The notes: generated from the letters alone by a model not told the origin. Shown: positions 52,119 through 63,654, counted from the stretch's first letter. The stretch: 64,000 nt of DNA from Piper betle (GCA_033002965.1 JAURVB010004884.1:1-64000), one strand, 5' to 3'. Made by a program: numbers and translations.

Positions 52119-53153
52119 GTTTGTGTTTAATAATATTTTATTTATCGGCTCTGGATTTAGCAAGATGTATAATGGTCTATTGGTCTGCGCCGGCCAAAAT
52201 TTTCTCGCATAAATAATTTTCGTAAGTGACTGTTTGGTTGGCTATCGAAGATTATAACACACCGATTACGACGAGCAAAATGATGACCACCTGGACCAGT
52301 GGCAAGCTTGCAACTCTCTTCTCCCTGTAGCAAGTAACACAATAAATCTTTAATTTTATTTATCGTAATTATGCAAAAATTAATTTATGAACCAAAGTAT
52401 TTAGCTTTGCTATATTGTATTATTCATGTATATACCAAATAGAATAGATATAAAGATTAAAATTAGAGTCCTATCTGTTTATTTAAAATTGTTTTTAAAT
52501 ATTTTTTCTTATATGTTTTACTGTGAAGGAGTTTGACATACTCGACTAAAACCTAACATTCTATAAAATTGGGACTTCGAGTTGAACAAACACAGGCCAA
52601 GGATGCTCTAATTGAGTTCAGGAAAAACTTACAATCGACCTTTTGTCAAGCCAAATTTTAGGTCAAACCGAAATTAATTTGAAGAACCCAGCGCCAGCCC
52701 TTAGCTAGGCACCGCCTCGTCTACGGAGTCCCTTAAAACTCGTCATAAATGAATTCCAATCTTAGTACTGACAGAACCATTTAATACTTAAACGAATGCA
52801 AAAAGGTGAACGACTGGGCTTCTTGGCCATTGCAAAGTAAAAATTAAATTATTAAATAGCTTGCGGGTCGAGCCAGGCCACTAAAAACAGACATTTAAAG
52901 AGCAAAAATCAAATTATAAGTACTATATTTCCATTGTCCTTATTAATGAAAATGTTGAAGTAAATGATATAGTAATTATATATTCAACTCATCCCTTTAT
53001 TTAATTATTGACTTAATGTACAATAAACTTTCAATTAATATTCTTGGCAGCTAAAAAAACGAATACATTTATTCGGAGTTTTTTTGTGTTGAAAAAACAA
53101 ATATGAAAAAAGATTTTTCAATCAATTACCTCCATATTTACTTCACTAGCACC
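52119..53153. other. Intergenic DNA between solo LTR 2 and the lyase 3' end
   Basis: AT-rich. A 61-codon reverse frame at 52157-52342 shows no family motif. Nothing else is recognised. The last 100-200 bp should be 3' UTR of the lyase gene. Confidence 0.45.
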
Positions 53154-53616
53154 CTAATTAGCTGAGTTAGGACACAAAGCAGTCGGCGATTCCAATCGAA
53201 TATAATCATACATGATTCCTCGAAAAGCACTCGAACTTTTTAGTTGGGTAAGAAATATGACATTTTGTCCATTTGTAAGCAAAGATCCAGAAATATTGGT
53301 GGAAAATAGCGAATACGTTCCATGTATTCCATGCCTTGCGATTGCATTATCTTCTCCAAACAGATCAGTGGCGAAATGTGGGCGGGGAGAAATCTTGTTG
53401 ATGTGAACCTACATGTCGATTATGAAGAATAAGTTTTTCTGTAACTCTCACATTGGGATTTTAGATCATAGAAATATAAGAAAGAAACATACTAAAAGAA
53501 CGAAATATAATGAATTTAACTAATGGATAATGAATATAATCATACCCAATATTTTGTAAAAGACTCAAAAACAAAACACATCCAAAATATATACACTGCA
53601 TATATATATATATATA

Positions 53617-54352
53617 GAGGGCCGCTTGAAGCTTATATGCGCCACATTTTATTCTGGGCTGTCCGATTACAAGGACGGCCTAGATTTATTAGTTTTTTTT
53701 TTAAAAAAGAATTTTAATTTGAACTGGACCGTCCAATTAGAAGGATGGCCCAAATCATATGAAGGGGCGGAGGCGGAGCGCCGCCGCCGTGGCAGGGGAG
53801 GGAGGGCGCCCGCCCTGGCCTCGATCCGGCCCTGCCCCGGCCTTCGCCCCGGCGCCCGCTACTGCCAGATCTGGCCGCCGCCAGATTCGGGCGGGCTGCG
53901 GCCGGTTGCGGGAGGGAGGCGGTTGCAAACGCCGCCGCCGCCGCCCAGCCGCGAACGCGCGTCGACCCCCACCGCCACCCTGTCGCGGCCACCACCCCGC
54001 CGTGTCGCCGCCCCTCGCGCCCGCCACCCCTTCGCGAGGGGAGGGATGCTTCTCCCCCTCCCTCCTCCTCGCTCCCCTGCCGCGGACGCCGCCGCTAGCA
54101 GTGGACGGGCGTACGCGGTGAGGGAGCGAGGCGGAGGGAAGGGGGAGGAATCATCCCTCCCCCTCGCGAAGGGGTGGCGGCCGCGAGGGGCGGCCACACG
54201 GCTAGGGCGGTGGCCGCGACAGGGCGGCGGCGGTGAAGTCCTTAGGGTTTTATCATACACATGTTAATCTGGACCGTCCATGTAATCGGACGGTCCAGAT
54301 TAACATGTGGCGCACCCAGCTTCCCTACCTCTTGCTGAGGAAATCTTTTGCC
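53617..54352. mobile_element. TA-tract-bounded GC-rich element 1
   Basis: Flanked by TA tracts (53601-53616 and 54353-54378). Sub-terminal inverted repeats of about 50 bp: the left strand reads GAAGC..TGCGCCACAT..TCTGG..GTCCGATTACA..GGAC, and the right end reads the same as reverse complement with about 80% match. The interior (53765-54230) is very GC-rich with proline/arginine-rich frames in several phases and no domain. Mutator-like or Micron-like (elements that insert in TA microsatellites) are the nearest known types. The class is uncertain. Confidence 0.6.
54260..54307. repeat. Perfect 20-bp hairpin in element 1
   Basis: Arms 54260-54279 and 54288-54307 are exact reverse complements, separated by an 8-base loop. 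The arm contains CTGGACCGTCC, the same sub-terminal motif as the inverted repeats of the element. Confidence 0.95.
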
Positions 54353-54424
54353 ATATATATATATATATATATATATAATATGCTGCAATGTGCCGCCTTA
54401 TTTTGACAGTGTATGCAACGTATT

Positions 54425-54466
54425 GTATTTTGGGCCGTTGGATCAAAATCCAACGGCCCAAAATAC
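54425..54466. repeat. Perfect 19-bp hairpin in element 2
   Basis: Arms 54425-54443 and 54448-54466 are exact reverse complements around a 4-base loop. The arm includes GGGCCGTTGGAT, a motif also found just inside both ends of element 3. Confidence 0.95.
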
Positions 54467-54649
54467 TTCTGCTTCCCCCCCATTTTCTTCCTCCCGCACC
54501 CACCCCCCCCCGACCTTCCCTGCCACCGGCCCCCGCCCTGTCATTCCCAGCCCCGCCCCCACCCCTCGTGGGTGAGGCGGCGCAGCGAAAAAGGGGAGGG
54601 GGGTGGGGTGGGAAGGGGAGAAAAATGGGAGGGTAGTTTCACAATAAAA

Positions 54650-55830
54650 CTTGACTAGATCCTAACTCGAGTCAAATTTTTATTACGAATTATATTTAAA
54701 AAATAAATAAAATAATTTTGTAAAAAAACTTAACTCGATCATGCACGGGAGCGAGTCAAGTTAAAATTTATTTCGTAAAAAAATTGACTCAATCCCGACT
54801 CAAGTTAAATTTTTATTACAAAATAAATTTTAAAAATAGAATAATTTCTTAAAAAACTTGACTCGAGTACGCACGGGCTTGTGATCGAGTCAAGCTTTTT
54901 TACAAAATTATTTTATTTATTTTTTAATTTATTTCTTAATAAAAAGTTGACTTGAGTCGAGATTGAGTTAAAGTTTTTTTTACAAAATAAATTTTAACTT
55001 GACTTGTTCCCGCTCGTGATCAAGTCAAGTTTTTTATCAAATTATTTTATTTTCAAAAAATTTATTTAGTAATAAAAAGTTGACTCGAGTCGGGATCAAA
55101 TCAAGTTTTTTTTACTAAATAAATTTTAACTTGACTTGCTCCCGTGTGTGATCGAGTCAAGTTTTTTTACGAAATTATTTTATTTTTTTTAAATTTATTT
55201 CTTAATAAAAAGATGACAAGAGTCGGGATCGAGTCAAAGTTTTTTTTACGAAATAAATTTAACATGACTCGCTCCAGAGCGTGATCGAGTGAAGTTTTTT
55301 TAAGAAATTATTTTATTTTTTTAAAAATTTATTCCATAATAAAAAGTTGACTCGAGTCGGGATTGAGTGAAGTTTTTTTTACGAAATAAATTTTAACTTG
55401 ACCTGCTCCCGCGCATGAACGAGTCAAGTTTTTTTACAAAATTATTTTATTTTTTTAAAATTTATTTTGTAATAAAAATTTGACTAGAGTCGAGACCGAG
55501 TCAAATTTCTTTTATGAAATTATTTTATTTTTAAAAATTTATTTCGTACTAAAAATTTGACTCAAGTTAAGAACGAGTCAAATTTTTATTTTATGGTATT
55601 TTATTTTTAAAATTATTTGTAATATTTATTTTTTAATATTGACTCGAGAAAGAGCAAGTCAAGTTTTTATTTTATGGTATTGTATTTTAAATTTTTTTAA
55701 AAGTCAATTTCATAATATTGACTCTAGTAGGAGCAAGTCATGTTTTTATTTTATAGTATTTTAATTTTTAAAATTATTTTCAATATTTATTTTGTAATAT
55801 TGACTTGGGATCGAGTCAAGTTTTTACTAC
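54650..55830. repeat. Degenerate tandem array, about 126-134 bp unit
   Basis: Repeated pattern: GATCGAGTCAAG, then T-rich and ATTATTTTATTTTT, then TTGACTCGAGTCGGGATCGAGTCAA, a second T-run, AAATAAATTTTAACTTGACT, and GCTCCCG.GCGTGATC. The GAGTCAAG block recurs near 54897, 55023, 55154, 55287 and 55421, giving spacings of 126-134 bp. Each unit is itself partly palindromic (GACTCGAGTC). The right part is more degenerate. Confidence 0.8.
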
Positions 55831-56218
55831 GAAATTGTCATCGCCCTTTCCTTCACCCCCACCCCCCTTCTGTTTTGTCGCGCCACCTTTGGCGATGATG
55901 CAGGTAATGTCGGCATGTGGTTGGGGCAAAACAGGCATAGAGGGGGAGGGAAATAGGGCAGCAAGGGGAGACAACGCGGGGTGGGGGCTAAACTAGGGGG
56001 TTGGGTGAAGCGCGGCCCTAGTGGCACGATCGGGGGGTGGGCCGGCTGGTAGATACCCGGCGGTAGCGGGGCGGGGGGGGGGACAAGGCAGGTGGGGGCG
56101 CGAGGGCAGGGCCGCAACGACTGGCGGTGGCGGACAGGAAGAGGCGGGAAAGGGAGAGGGGGCTGCCCATGATGGCAACACACCATGTGTAGCCAAAAAG
56201 GGGCAGTGTATAGTAGCA

Positions 56219-56221
<3 letters not shown>

Positions 56222-56272
<51 letters not shown>
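56222..56272. repeat. (TA)n microsatellite, 51 bases
   Basis: An uninterrupted alternating TA tract lying exactly between element 2 and the inverted-repeat end of element 3. Confidence 0.95.
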
Positions 56273-56274
<2 letters not shown>

Positions 56275-56791
56275 TATGCTACGGTGCGTTGCAAATCTGG
56301 GCCGTTGGATCGCGCACTCTGCCGAAATACCACCCCCTCCCCCCACAGTCCGCCCGCCCCTGCCGTCCGGCCGAGCCCCGCCGCAGCCCATGCGACCGAC
56401 CCCCACCGGAGCCCGCTCGCTGGACCTCCCCAAGCCGTCGCCCCCTCGGCAGCGGCCCCTCCGCCACCGCAGATCCACCCTCCTGCCCCTACACCCGCCC
56501 GCCGCCTCGGCCACCGCCTCGCCACCACCCTCGCCCCGGGCGGGGGTGGGTGGTGGCGGATGGCGGTGGCGGGGGTGGTGGCGGATGGCGGTGGCAGGGG
56601 GCGGTGGCCGAGGGGCGGGGGTGGTGGCGGATGGCAGTAGCGGGGGCGGTGGCTGGGGGGCGGTGGCTGGGGGTGGCGGGCAGGTGCAAGGGGCGGGAGG
56701 GGGGTGGAGGGGGCCGCCGCCGAGGGGGCGACAACTTGGGGAGGTCCGGGGGCGGGCTCTTGCGGGGGTCGGCCGGATGGCAGGGGCAGGT

Positions 56792-59639
56792 TGTAAAACC
56801 CGTGACTCGAGTCAGGGTTTTACGTTACCGAACCAGTCGGTTCGACCGTTGGTTCGAGTCGAGTCAGTTTCATGAATCGCGTGCTGAGTCGAGACCAGCC
56901 GTGAGTTATGAGCGATGAGAGTCAGGTGTACCTGAATATATGATGATAACGTCGAGAAGATGGTGAGATGCGAGTTATCTGAATATATGAAAGTATGCAG
57001 TATTTTTTTCTTTTTATATGTTTGATCGTAGAAATAGTTTTAGGCCGAATAACGCATTAGGACGCGTTTGATTATATTCGGGTGGGTTATTAGTTATAGA
57101 GCATGCCATTTGGATGTTGTTGTGTTTGTTTTATTTTATGTGATTTTTCCATATTTTTCTAGATTTTTTTAGAATTTATTACGAACTAGTTATTATTTTG
57201 ACTCGAGTAGGAATCGAGTCAATACTTATTTACGAAACTGCCACTAGCACATCACTTCTTCTTCCCCCGACCTTTTCTCCCCACGCCCAAACCCTACGCC
57301 GCCGCCGTTGCGCGCCGCCGCTGCCACGGCCGACGCCGCCTGGCCGCCGATCGACGCCGCCCCGCCCCGCCGTGTCGTCGCCGTGCCGCCCCGACCAACC
57401 CCGGCCACCGTCGCGCCGCCACGACGCCGGAATCGCCCCGCGAACCGCGACGCGCCGCCCACTGATTCCGCCGCCGTCCGGGCCGCGCCGCCGCCGCTGT
57501 GACCCCGACGACCACCCCCTCGACGTCGCCGACGTTTCCCCCATCGTCCCGACCACCGTCGAGGCCGGCCGGAGCCTCGATCGGAGAACGCCGCCACCGC
57601 CACCCATTTTCGACGCCGCCGTCGACGGCCATCGCCGCCTCGGCTACCCTGTTTGACACCACCATCGGACCAAGCTCGTCGAGCTGGTGCCGATAGACCC
57701 CCTGATTGCTCCGTCCCAAATCATCGCCGGAAAACCGTCGGAATCCGCCGGAAAACCGCCGACACTCGCCGGAAAACCGCCGGAACCGCCGGAAATTGGA
57801 TTTGTGGGAAATTCGCCGGATCATCCGCCGAACGCACCCGGTCCAATCTGATCGGACTTCGGACGCCGCTAGGTGCCGAATTCGAGTTTCGAGCCACGAA
57901 ACGGAAACCCTAGCCGTCGCCGATTTTCGACGACGCGAGGTATAATTTATTTTAATTTAATTATTTGAAAGTTTTGATTATTAGAATTGCATGCTAGGAT
58001 TGGTGAATTGTGTGTTATAATAATATATATAAATGTAGATTTGATTAAGGATAAAAATATGAAATTTGTTTGATTGTGTGGTGTTAAAAATAGAAGTTAT
58101 GAAACTAATTAGGGTTATTAAGTAATAATCATGATCTAATCAAACTAGCTTAAGTAGACTCGCTAGAATTGATATAGGTTGATGTGTGTTGATTGACGTG
58201 TGATTGTGTTGATTGTGTGTGCATGCTATAGGATGTGTGATTCATCATGCGGGCGTTAGTTTTTAGCTTGATTGTGTAGGTACGGTGTAGGAGCTCGCCG
58301 CCTAGGCGCGTGGACCCGTTTGGAGCTTCTACCAGGTCCGTTTAGGACTCGTTCTCTGATTTACGCTACTCTCTTGTGTATTTGACTTATTATGTGCAGG
58401 ACGAGTTAAGTGGCGTTTTATCGAATCCCACTTAACTCGGGCCATTTAGCCAACGATTTTCCGGATTAATAACCCTCGAGGATGAGATCCCTCGAGTTTG
58501 TTTTCGAACTTCAGATCCAGCTCACGTTGCCTTCGGGCCTATTGTATAAATCCCAACCCAGACCTATATATATGTATAGTTTTCGTGTTTTTGTGAGAGA
58601 CTGAATGAGGGAAATCCGACTACCGTGCTACGCGAGCGGGCACGTGTGTGTCGACAGTGGGCTCTGGAATGGTGTGCGGGCCGTTTCATTCCCGAGGGAT
58701 CCTGACAACTCCACCTTTGAGTTCCTCAAACCCGGAGAAGTGTGGAGGTTCACGGGTACTGCATTGCAGCGCATGTCTAGACTTGTGGTTTCAAAGGGTA
58801 CTGAAGGCGACTGCCTGAGAGTACTCGGCCTTCGTGCTCAAGGCCAGGAGTAATATGGAAGGTGCAGAGGGCGGATAGGAACGAGATTTGACGCGAGAAG
58901 CAATAGAGAAATGGCCGAGGCATGAGAATGTGAAAGATAGGGGGACGCTGTCGACCCGATGGCGACGGCTCCCGTATGTGCCCTGATGAGAGTTCTTGAG
59001 GAAGTATATGGTTTTGATTCAACAGGAGAGTTTGCTCTCCTGTGCCAGATTGATATTAGTTATTTTCCGGGCCGGTAACACTCGTTACTGACGGTTTTTC
59101 TATATATATGTAGGTGAGGAATGCGAGCGATGAAAGCTGTCGGGATTGCGGAGGAGCAGCACGGAACCGCGCACACATGTACCTGCCGCGTGTAACGTAT
59201 GTTAATGGTGTGTTATTGCTACGTGAATGATAATTTTGATGTGTTTGTTTAGATAAATTACTTGATATGAAATGAACAGATAAATGGGAATGAGCAAGGA
59301 GCCTTGAGTTCAGGCTCGGCTCAGGTAAAAACGAATGAGATAATGGTTGAATGTCATAGTAGATTAGTATGTGTTACCGTATTTTTATAAAATAGTATAT
59401 ATTTTCTTTTGGTTTCTGATTTATTATTTTGTCTTGTCTTTGCTTGTACATCATAGCATGCATGTAGGACTACGTTAGAACCCACGCATCCCATCCATGC
59501 ATTTCATGTTGCATCTCCATCTTGAGACACCGAGGGCAGATCCGGGTCGGCTTAACCGAACCCAGTAGATTAGCGAACGGTTCGGTCGCCGGTGACATTT
59601 CCGGGTCGGTTCACGGGTGAGCCGAAACGGGGTGTTACA
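56792..59639 (+). mobile_element. Solo LTR 3 (2848 bp), nested in element 3
   Basis: Begins TGTAAAACCCGTGACTCGAG and ends ACGGGGTGTTACA. Perfect 5-bp target duplication CAGGT (56787-56791 and 59640-59644). It is colinear with solo LTRs 1 and 2. The TATA-like CCTATATATATG is near 58563, the GC-rich block is 57290-57660, and a GCCGGAAAACC minisatellite lies at about 57720-57800. It sits inside element 3, so it inserted later. Confidence 0.9.
58563..58574 (+). promoter_or_regulatory. Putative LTR TATA box (copy 3)
   Basis: CCTATATATATG in the same context as in solo LTR 1 ('cttcgggcctatt', 'acccaga' before; 'tagttttcgtgttttt.gtgaga' after). Confidence 0.45.
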
Positions 59640-62600
59640 CAGGTGGTGGACTGTGGGGGGAGGGGGTATGTGCAGAGGTGAGCTGAAGCCGTTGGATCGC
59701 GATCTAACAGCCCAGATTTGCAGTGCACCGTAGCATACCTATATATATATAGATATGTCAAAGATTAATAACAGATGGAATTGGTACCTGCAAATGTGCA
59801 TAGTTGCTTGATGCGATTGCCACACGCAATAGATAAGTTTCAAGTGGCTGAACACAACTTAGATTGAATTTTATCTGCCATGTGGCTGGTGTGTATTTAT
59901 TTTCACCAATTTTTCTGCCATAAACAAAAAATATAGTTAATCTACATTCTTTTGGTAAAGAAGACAATAAAGCATGTTGAAGAAAAAACGAAATTGTAAG
60001 GCAATAGTTTTATACACACACATACATGAAAGAGTAAATACCTGTTTACGTGTGCATAAAACCAGTCTTTATGATAGTCACTACTCCCAACTGTATAAAT
60101 AAGATCATCCTTCGGGTATAAATCTGTATATCTATCCCACAAGCCGTATTGCCGAAACCTTAGTTTCAAAATATAAGAAAGTTAATATGCAGCATGCAAA
60201 TATATATTATCACCATAGAAATTAGTTATTTCAGAATTATATCATGTAACAATTATTTAGTATGTTTATTTTCAAATTTTACTCAACATGAAACAATGAA
60301 CTTACTTGTCATTGGTCAAGTAAAGTTTGTTGACATATCGAGGATCTGGATCTGGTATGTAAAACTCTCGAGCTGTTCTATCTGGGACTCTATTTCCCAC
60401 AATGTTGGACCACTTCTTGGAGGCTCATAGGTTATAGCTCCAACATCAATTGTACAACCTGATGCGTATTAATCAACTTTATCATTTATATAATTAATCT
60501 CATCACCTTTGAGAAAGAAATATCACTAGTTTTCATGGTTAAAGGATATTCATTATAGACATAATAGATTCTTGATTACCTTCCTGGAATTACAATTGGT
60601 TTCTGATGTTTGTAATCTCTAATAAAATTGGGTACCCACGCATATAGCGTATATGTACCACTTCTTATGTTTTTAATGGTAAAGCTACCGTTTTTACCAA
60701 CTTGTGTCCAAAACTGATATCCCTGTAGTACATATTGAACATGTATAATTAAGATTGAATAAAACGATCAAAGAACTTGATTAAGGATGATACCATAAAC
60801 GGAAAATTAACCTTTGGTTGTTTTTCCCATGTATCATTCGGATCCCCAGGTTTGGCTAAACCAATATAAGCCAAATTTGCTGGCATGGGGTTTTTATTTA
60901 TGTACCTAAAGCACAATGTATGACAATAAACATCCTTAATTAATGATATAATTACTAGAGATTAAGAGATAAAACACAGGAGAATAGGTCTAGGGAGCAC
61001 AATGGCAGTAATACACAAGATGTACACTATATATTACCTATCATTTACGAATAGACTACCAACGACTTGACCTCTCTTATTTGATTTTGGGTAGTCCTCT
61101 GAAAATGGAAAATCGTAAGGCCAGTTTTGTCTTTCATTTTCCAGTCTACAAAAGAAAGAAATACAAATGAACTGATCATATTAATTTATGTTAAGAAAAA
61201 TATCAAGTGGAACATGGATCCTAATTGTGATTACAAACTACAAAATGCTGATGGCAGAATGCCCTTCCTCACCTAGATTAGGGTTGCTTTGAAAAAATAA
61301 CATTTTACAGGAAATGAGATATATATAACACAACTGAGAGATGCATTTTGTTTTTGAGAGTGGGGATTGCATTTTTAAAGAAACATATATGTCATGTAAA
61401 ATTTGGCAGCTTATATAGTTGTATTCAGAGTGAGAATTATAAGAATTATTATGCACAATATATTTTTCAATATATTATTGAATTCAAAGTTTGCACATGT
61501 TAAGAAAACGTGTAAAGCTGAAACGAGTGTACATGTACTGGGTGTATCACCTGCGACTTAGCATTTTCCCAAAGGAGTGTGTAATTTGTTTCACTGAGGT
61601 GCTGAATTGAGATAGAAGAAAACTGGGCCATATACCATTTTCCACGGTTCGCCATCCTTTACCTTGAAGACTAAATCCATCCCACCATAATGATCACTGC
61701 TGAACATCTAAACATACCAAAAAAAAAAACCATTAGGATATAAATTGAAAGATTTTGCATCCTAACATGATCTTAGACTTTTGGTTAGAAGAAAGAATTT
61801 TATCTGCTGTGTGAGCACAATAAACAAAGTTTTAAGAACCTCATATATCCTTATGCCAGATGAAATAGAAAGAAACGTATCATGGTTGGGTTTGTCTCAG
61901 GTTAGTTCAGGGAGAGGGTGATAACTGTACACATACGTGTATATATATATATATATATTAAAAAAGATTTATTTTCTGAGCTAGTTTTAAAGTATAAGAA
62001 AGACCATGAAAATTTATTGAATCTAATTGTTTGTAACAATCATAACTATGATGTGTCAAATTAGCAATTACTAAATATAATTGAGTCCGTATTGATGAGG
62101 AACCATTGCAACTATGATGTGTCTAATTAAATAAAACAAACAATTACAAAATAACTTACAGAAAGAATGATGGGCGTGACATGGGATGTGAGACACTGCT
62201 TAAGTGGTCCTCCAGATCTGAACTCTTGGCTAGCCGTGATGTGCCAAAAGCCCACATTTTCCTTGGGGCTAATCCAACCATGTACCTTGTTATCCTTGTT
62301 CTCCATTGAGTACTGGAATTTGTCATCAACCTAAAATATATTTCGATCAATCACACGACTGAATGATCAAATTAGCAACCATTTTAACCAGGCATAATTA
62401 AGAGCTTTAATTTAAAGAAATAAGTTTATTCCAAAGTTATCATAATCTTGGAATCCATTCATATACCTCTCCCTTGAATTCTTTGTCGGTTGGATTAACA
62501 ATCAGTACTGCTTCTGGAAAAGCCAAGGTCTGAGCTCTTGGCGGTTCTCGATCTTCTGCCGTCGGCATTATTCGTTGCCTTTTGTCCGACAAAGCCATGT

Positions 62601-63654
62601 AGCGGAACCTGCACAAATTTATTAACTTCTTAAATTAAAACGTTATTAATTGGAAAGTAAGATTGCATATAAACAATATATAAATTCAAATTGGGCATCA
62701 TATACAAGTCTTTTTAGCTTCACGGCAATTCTAATCTGGAAAACTTCGAAAGCAGGCCATCCTTCCATGTGTTCCCAAATGCTGTAAGAGTAGAAACCAG
62801 ATTTGCCCGGAGCACTACATATCTGCATGTAGATTATTAGGTATATGGGTTTTTGCTATCAACGTTAAAAAACATATATGTATACAAATTATTAATACCA
62901 ATTATGGATATACATCAACTTGAAGAAAACGGGTTTTAATCGAAATTACCTTTCGTCGATTTTTAGAGGAATTTGTTTCCTGTAAGTTCCGAATTCCATG
63001 TTCGCGAAAAAGAAACCTCCACTTGAGAATCATCTTCTTTGATTACAGCAAAATCTGTGCATATTATTCTACAAAAAATAAAAGCTTATATTTCTCAAAT
63101 TCCAAATTAAGAATTATCCTTGCAAAATTAAATGGTTTTTTTTCATATGCAGTAATTTAAACGATCATATCACGAATAATGGAAGTGAAATCCTTAAAAT
63201 GAGCCACTCAGTTAGTCTTCCCAAAACATAATATTTGTTTACATCTCATAATTTGGAGTACAATATTCAAAGGTTAAAAGTACTGCATAGAAAGGCTCAC
63301 CGTTCAACAACCCTCTCCTTCTTTGCCCAGCCATCCAGGCTCCAAACCATATCATAATACCTACAAAGAAGGAGACACGTATATAGTTTTAAGGAAAAGG
63401 TAAATATATAAGCCACGTCGATGAATTAGTTGATAACTTGTTATTATTTTCATCAAAAACTACATTACCCCCTATTATATGGTGCAAGGCGAGGCTCCAA
63501 TAGATTGTCAAACCCATTGTAGCGAACTCCAGCGATATAACCCTCTGGTTTTGACAGGGTTAATTGCAAGATGCCGTTATCAATCACCACCTACAATTCC
63601 ACAACAATATCCACATCAGCAATTAACTAGTTGCTAAGTTCATTGCGTCATCGC

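Larger units (their letters stand above)
54379..56221. mobile_element. TA-tract-bounded element 2
   Basis: Lies between the TA tract ending at 54378 and the 51-base TA tract starting at 56222. The ends show only weak inverted similarity (TGCTGC.A..GTGCCGCC against TGCTAC.A..CACTGCC). It contains a 19-bp perfect hairpin near the left end, a GC-rich block (54470-54640), a tandem array (54650-55830) and a second GC-rich block (55850-56180). No conserved protein. Confidence 0.4.
56273..59739. mobile_element. TA-tract-bounded element 3, with nested solo LTR
   Basis: The left end, GGTATGCTACGGTGC then GTTGCAAATCTGGGCCGTTGGATCGCG, matches the reverse complement of the right end over about 43 bp with only a few changes. 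Both ends abut TA tracts (56222-56272 and 59740-59751), consistent with insertion into, and duplication of, TA sequence. Removing the nested solo LTR leaves about 614 bp with a GC-rich interior (56330-56780). It is a non-autonomous terminal-inverted-repeat transposon; Mutator-like or Micron-like is the best guess. Confidence 0.75.
53154..63590 (-). pseudogene. Rhamnogalacturonate lyase (PL4), 5' incomplete, frame broken
   Basis: Cell-wall enzyme family that cleaves rhamnogalacturonan I by beta-elimination, normally secreted. Exons seen in gene order: 63590-63469, 63360-63301, 63068-62950, 62822-62706, 62608-62467, 62330-62160, 61707-61551, 61145-61038, 60905-60812, 60722-60580, 60458-60306, 60158-60042, 59914-59788, 53408-53154. 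Landmarks are VVIDNGILQLTLSKPEGY at the left, KVHGWISPKENVGFW, EFRSGGPLKQ, YQFWTQVGKNGSF, RQYGLWDRYTDLYP, ATWQIKF, and in the last exon EDNAIARHGIHGTYSL and FRGIMYDYIRLE. The first exon is outside the window. Frame breaks lie near 62976, 62807, 62713, 61598 and 60389, and the donor at 60580 seems shifted. Introns and terminal exon are otherwise preserved, so decay is recent or some indels are assembly errors. The last intron (53409-59787) is full of mobile DNA. Confidence 0.8.

Noticed and set aside
53626..54267. Long proline/arginine-rich open frames in several phases
   Set aside because: They arise from extreme GC content inside element 1, occur on both strands at once and show no domain. 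The same holds for the frames at 55827-56918.
56222..56272. TA tract as an origin or regulatory element
   Set aside because: Its position exactly between two transposon ends explains it better as a microsatellite target or duplication.
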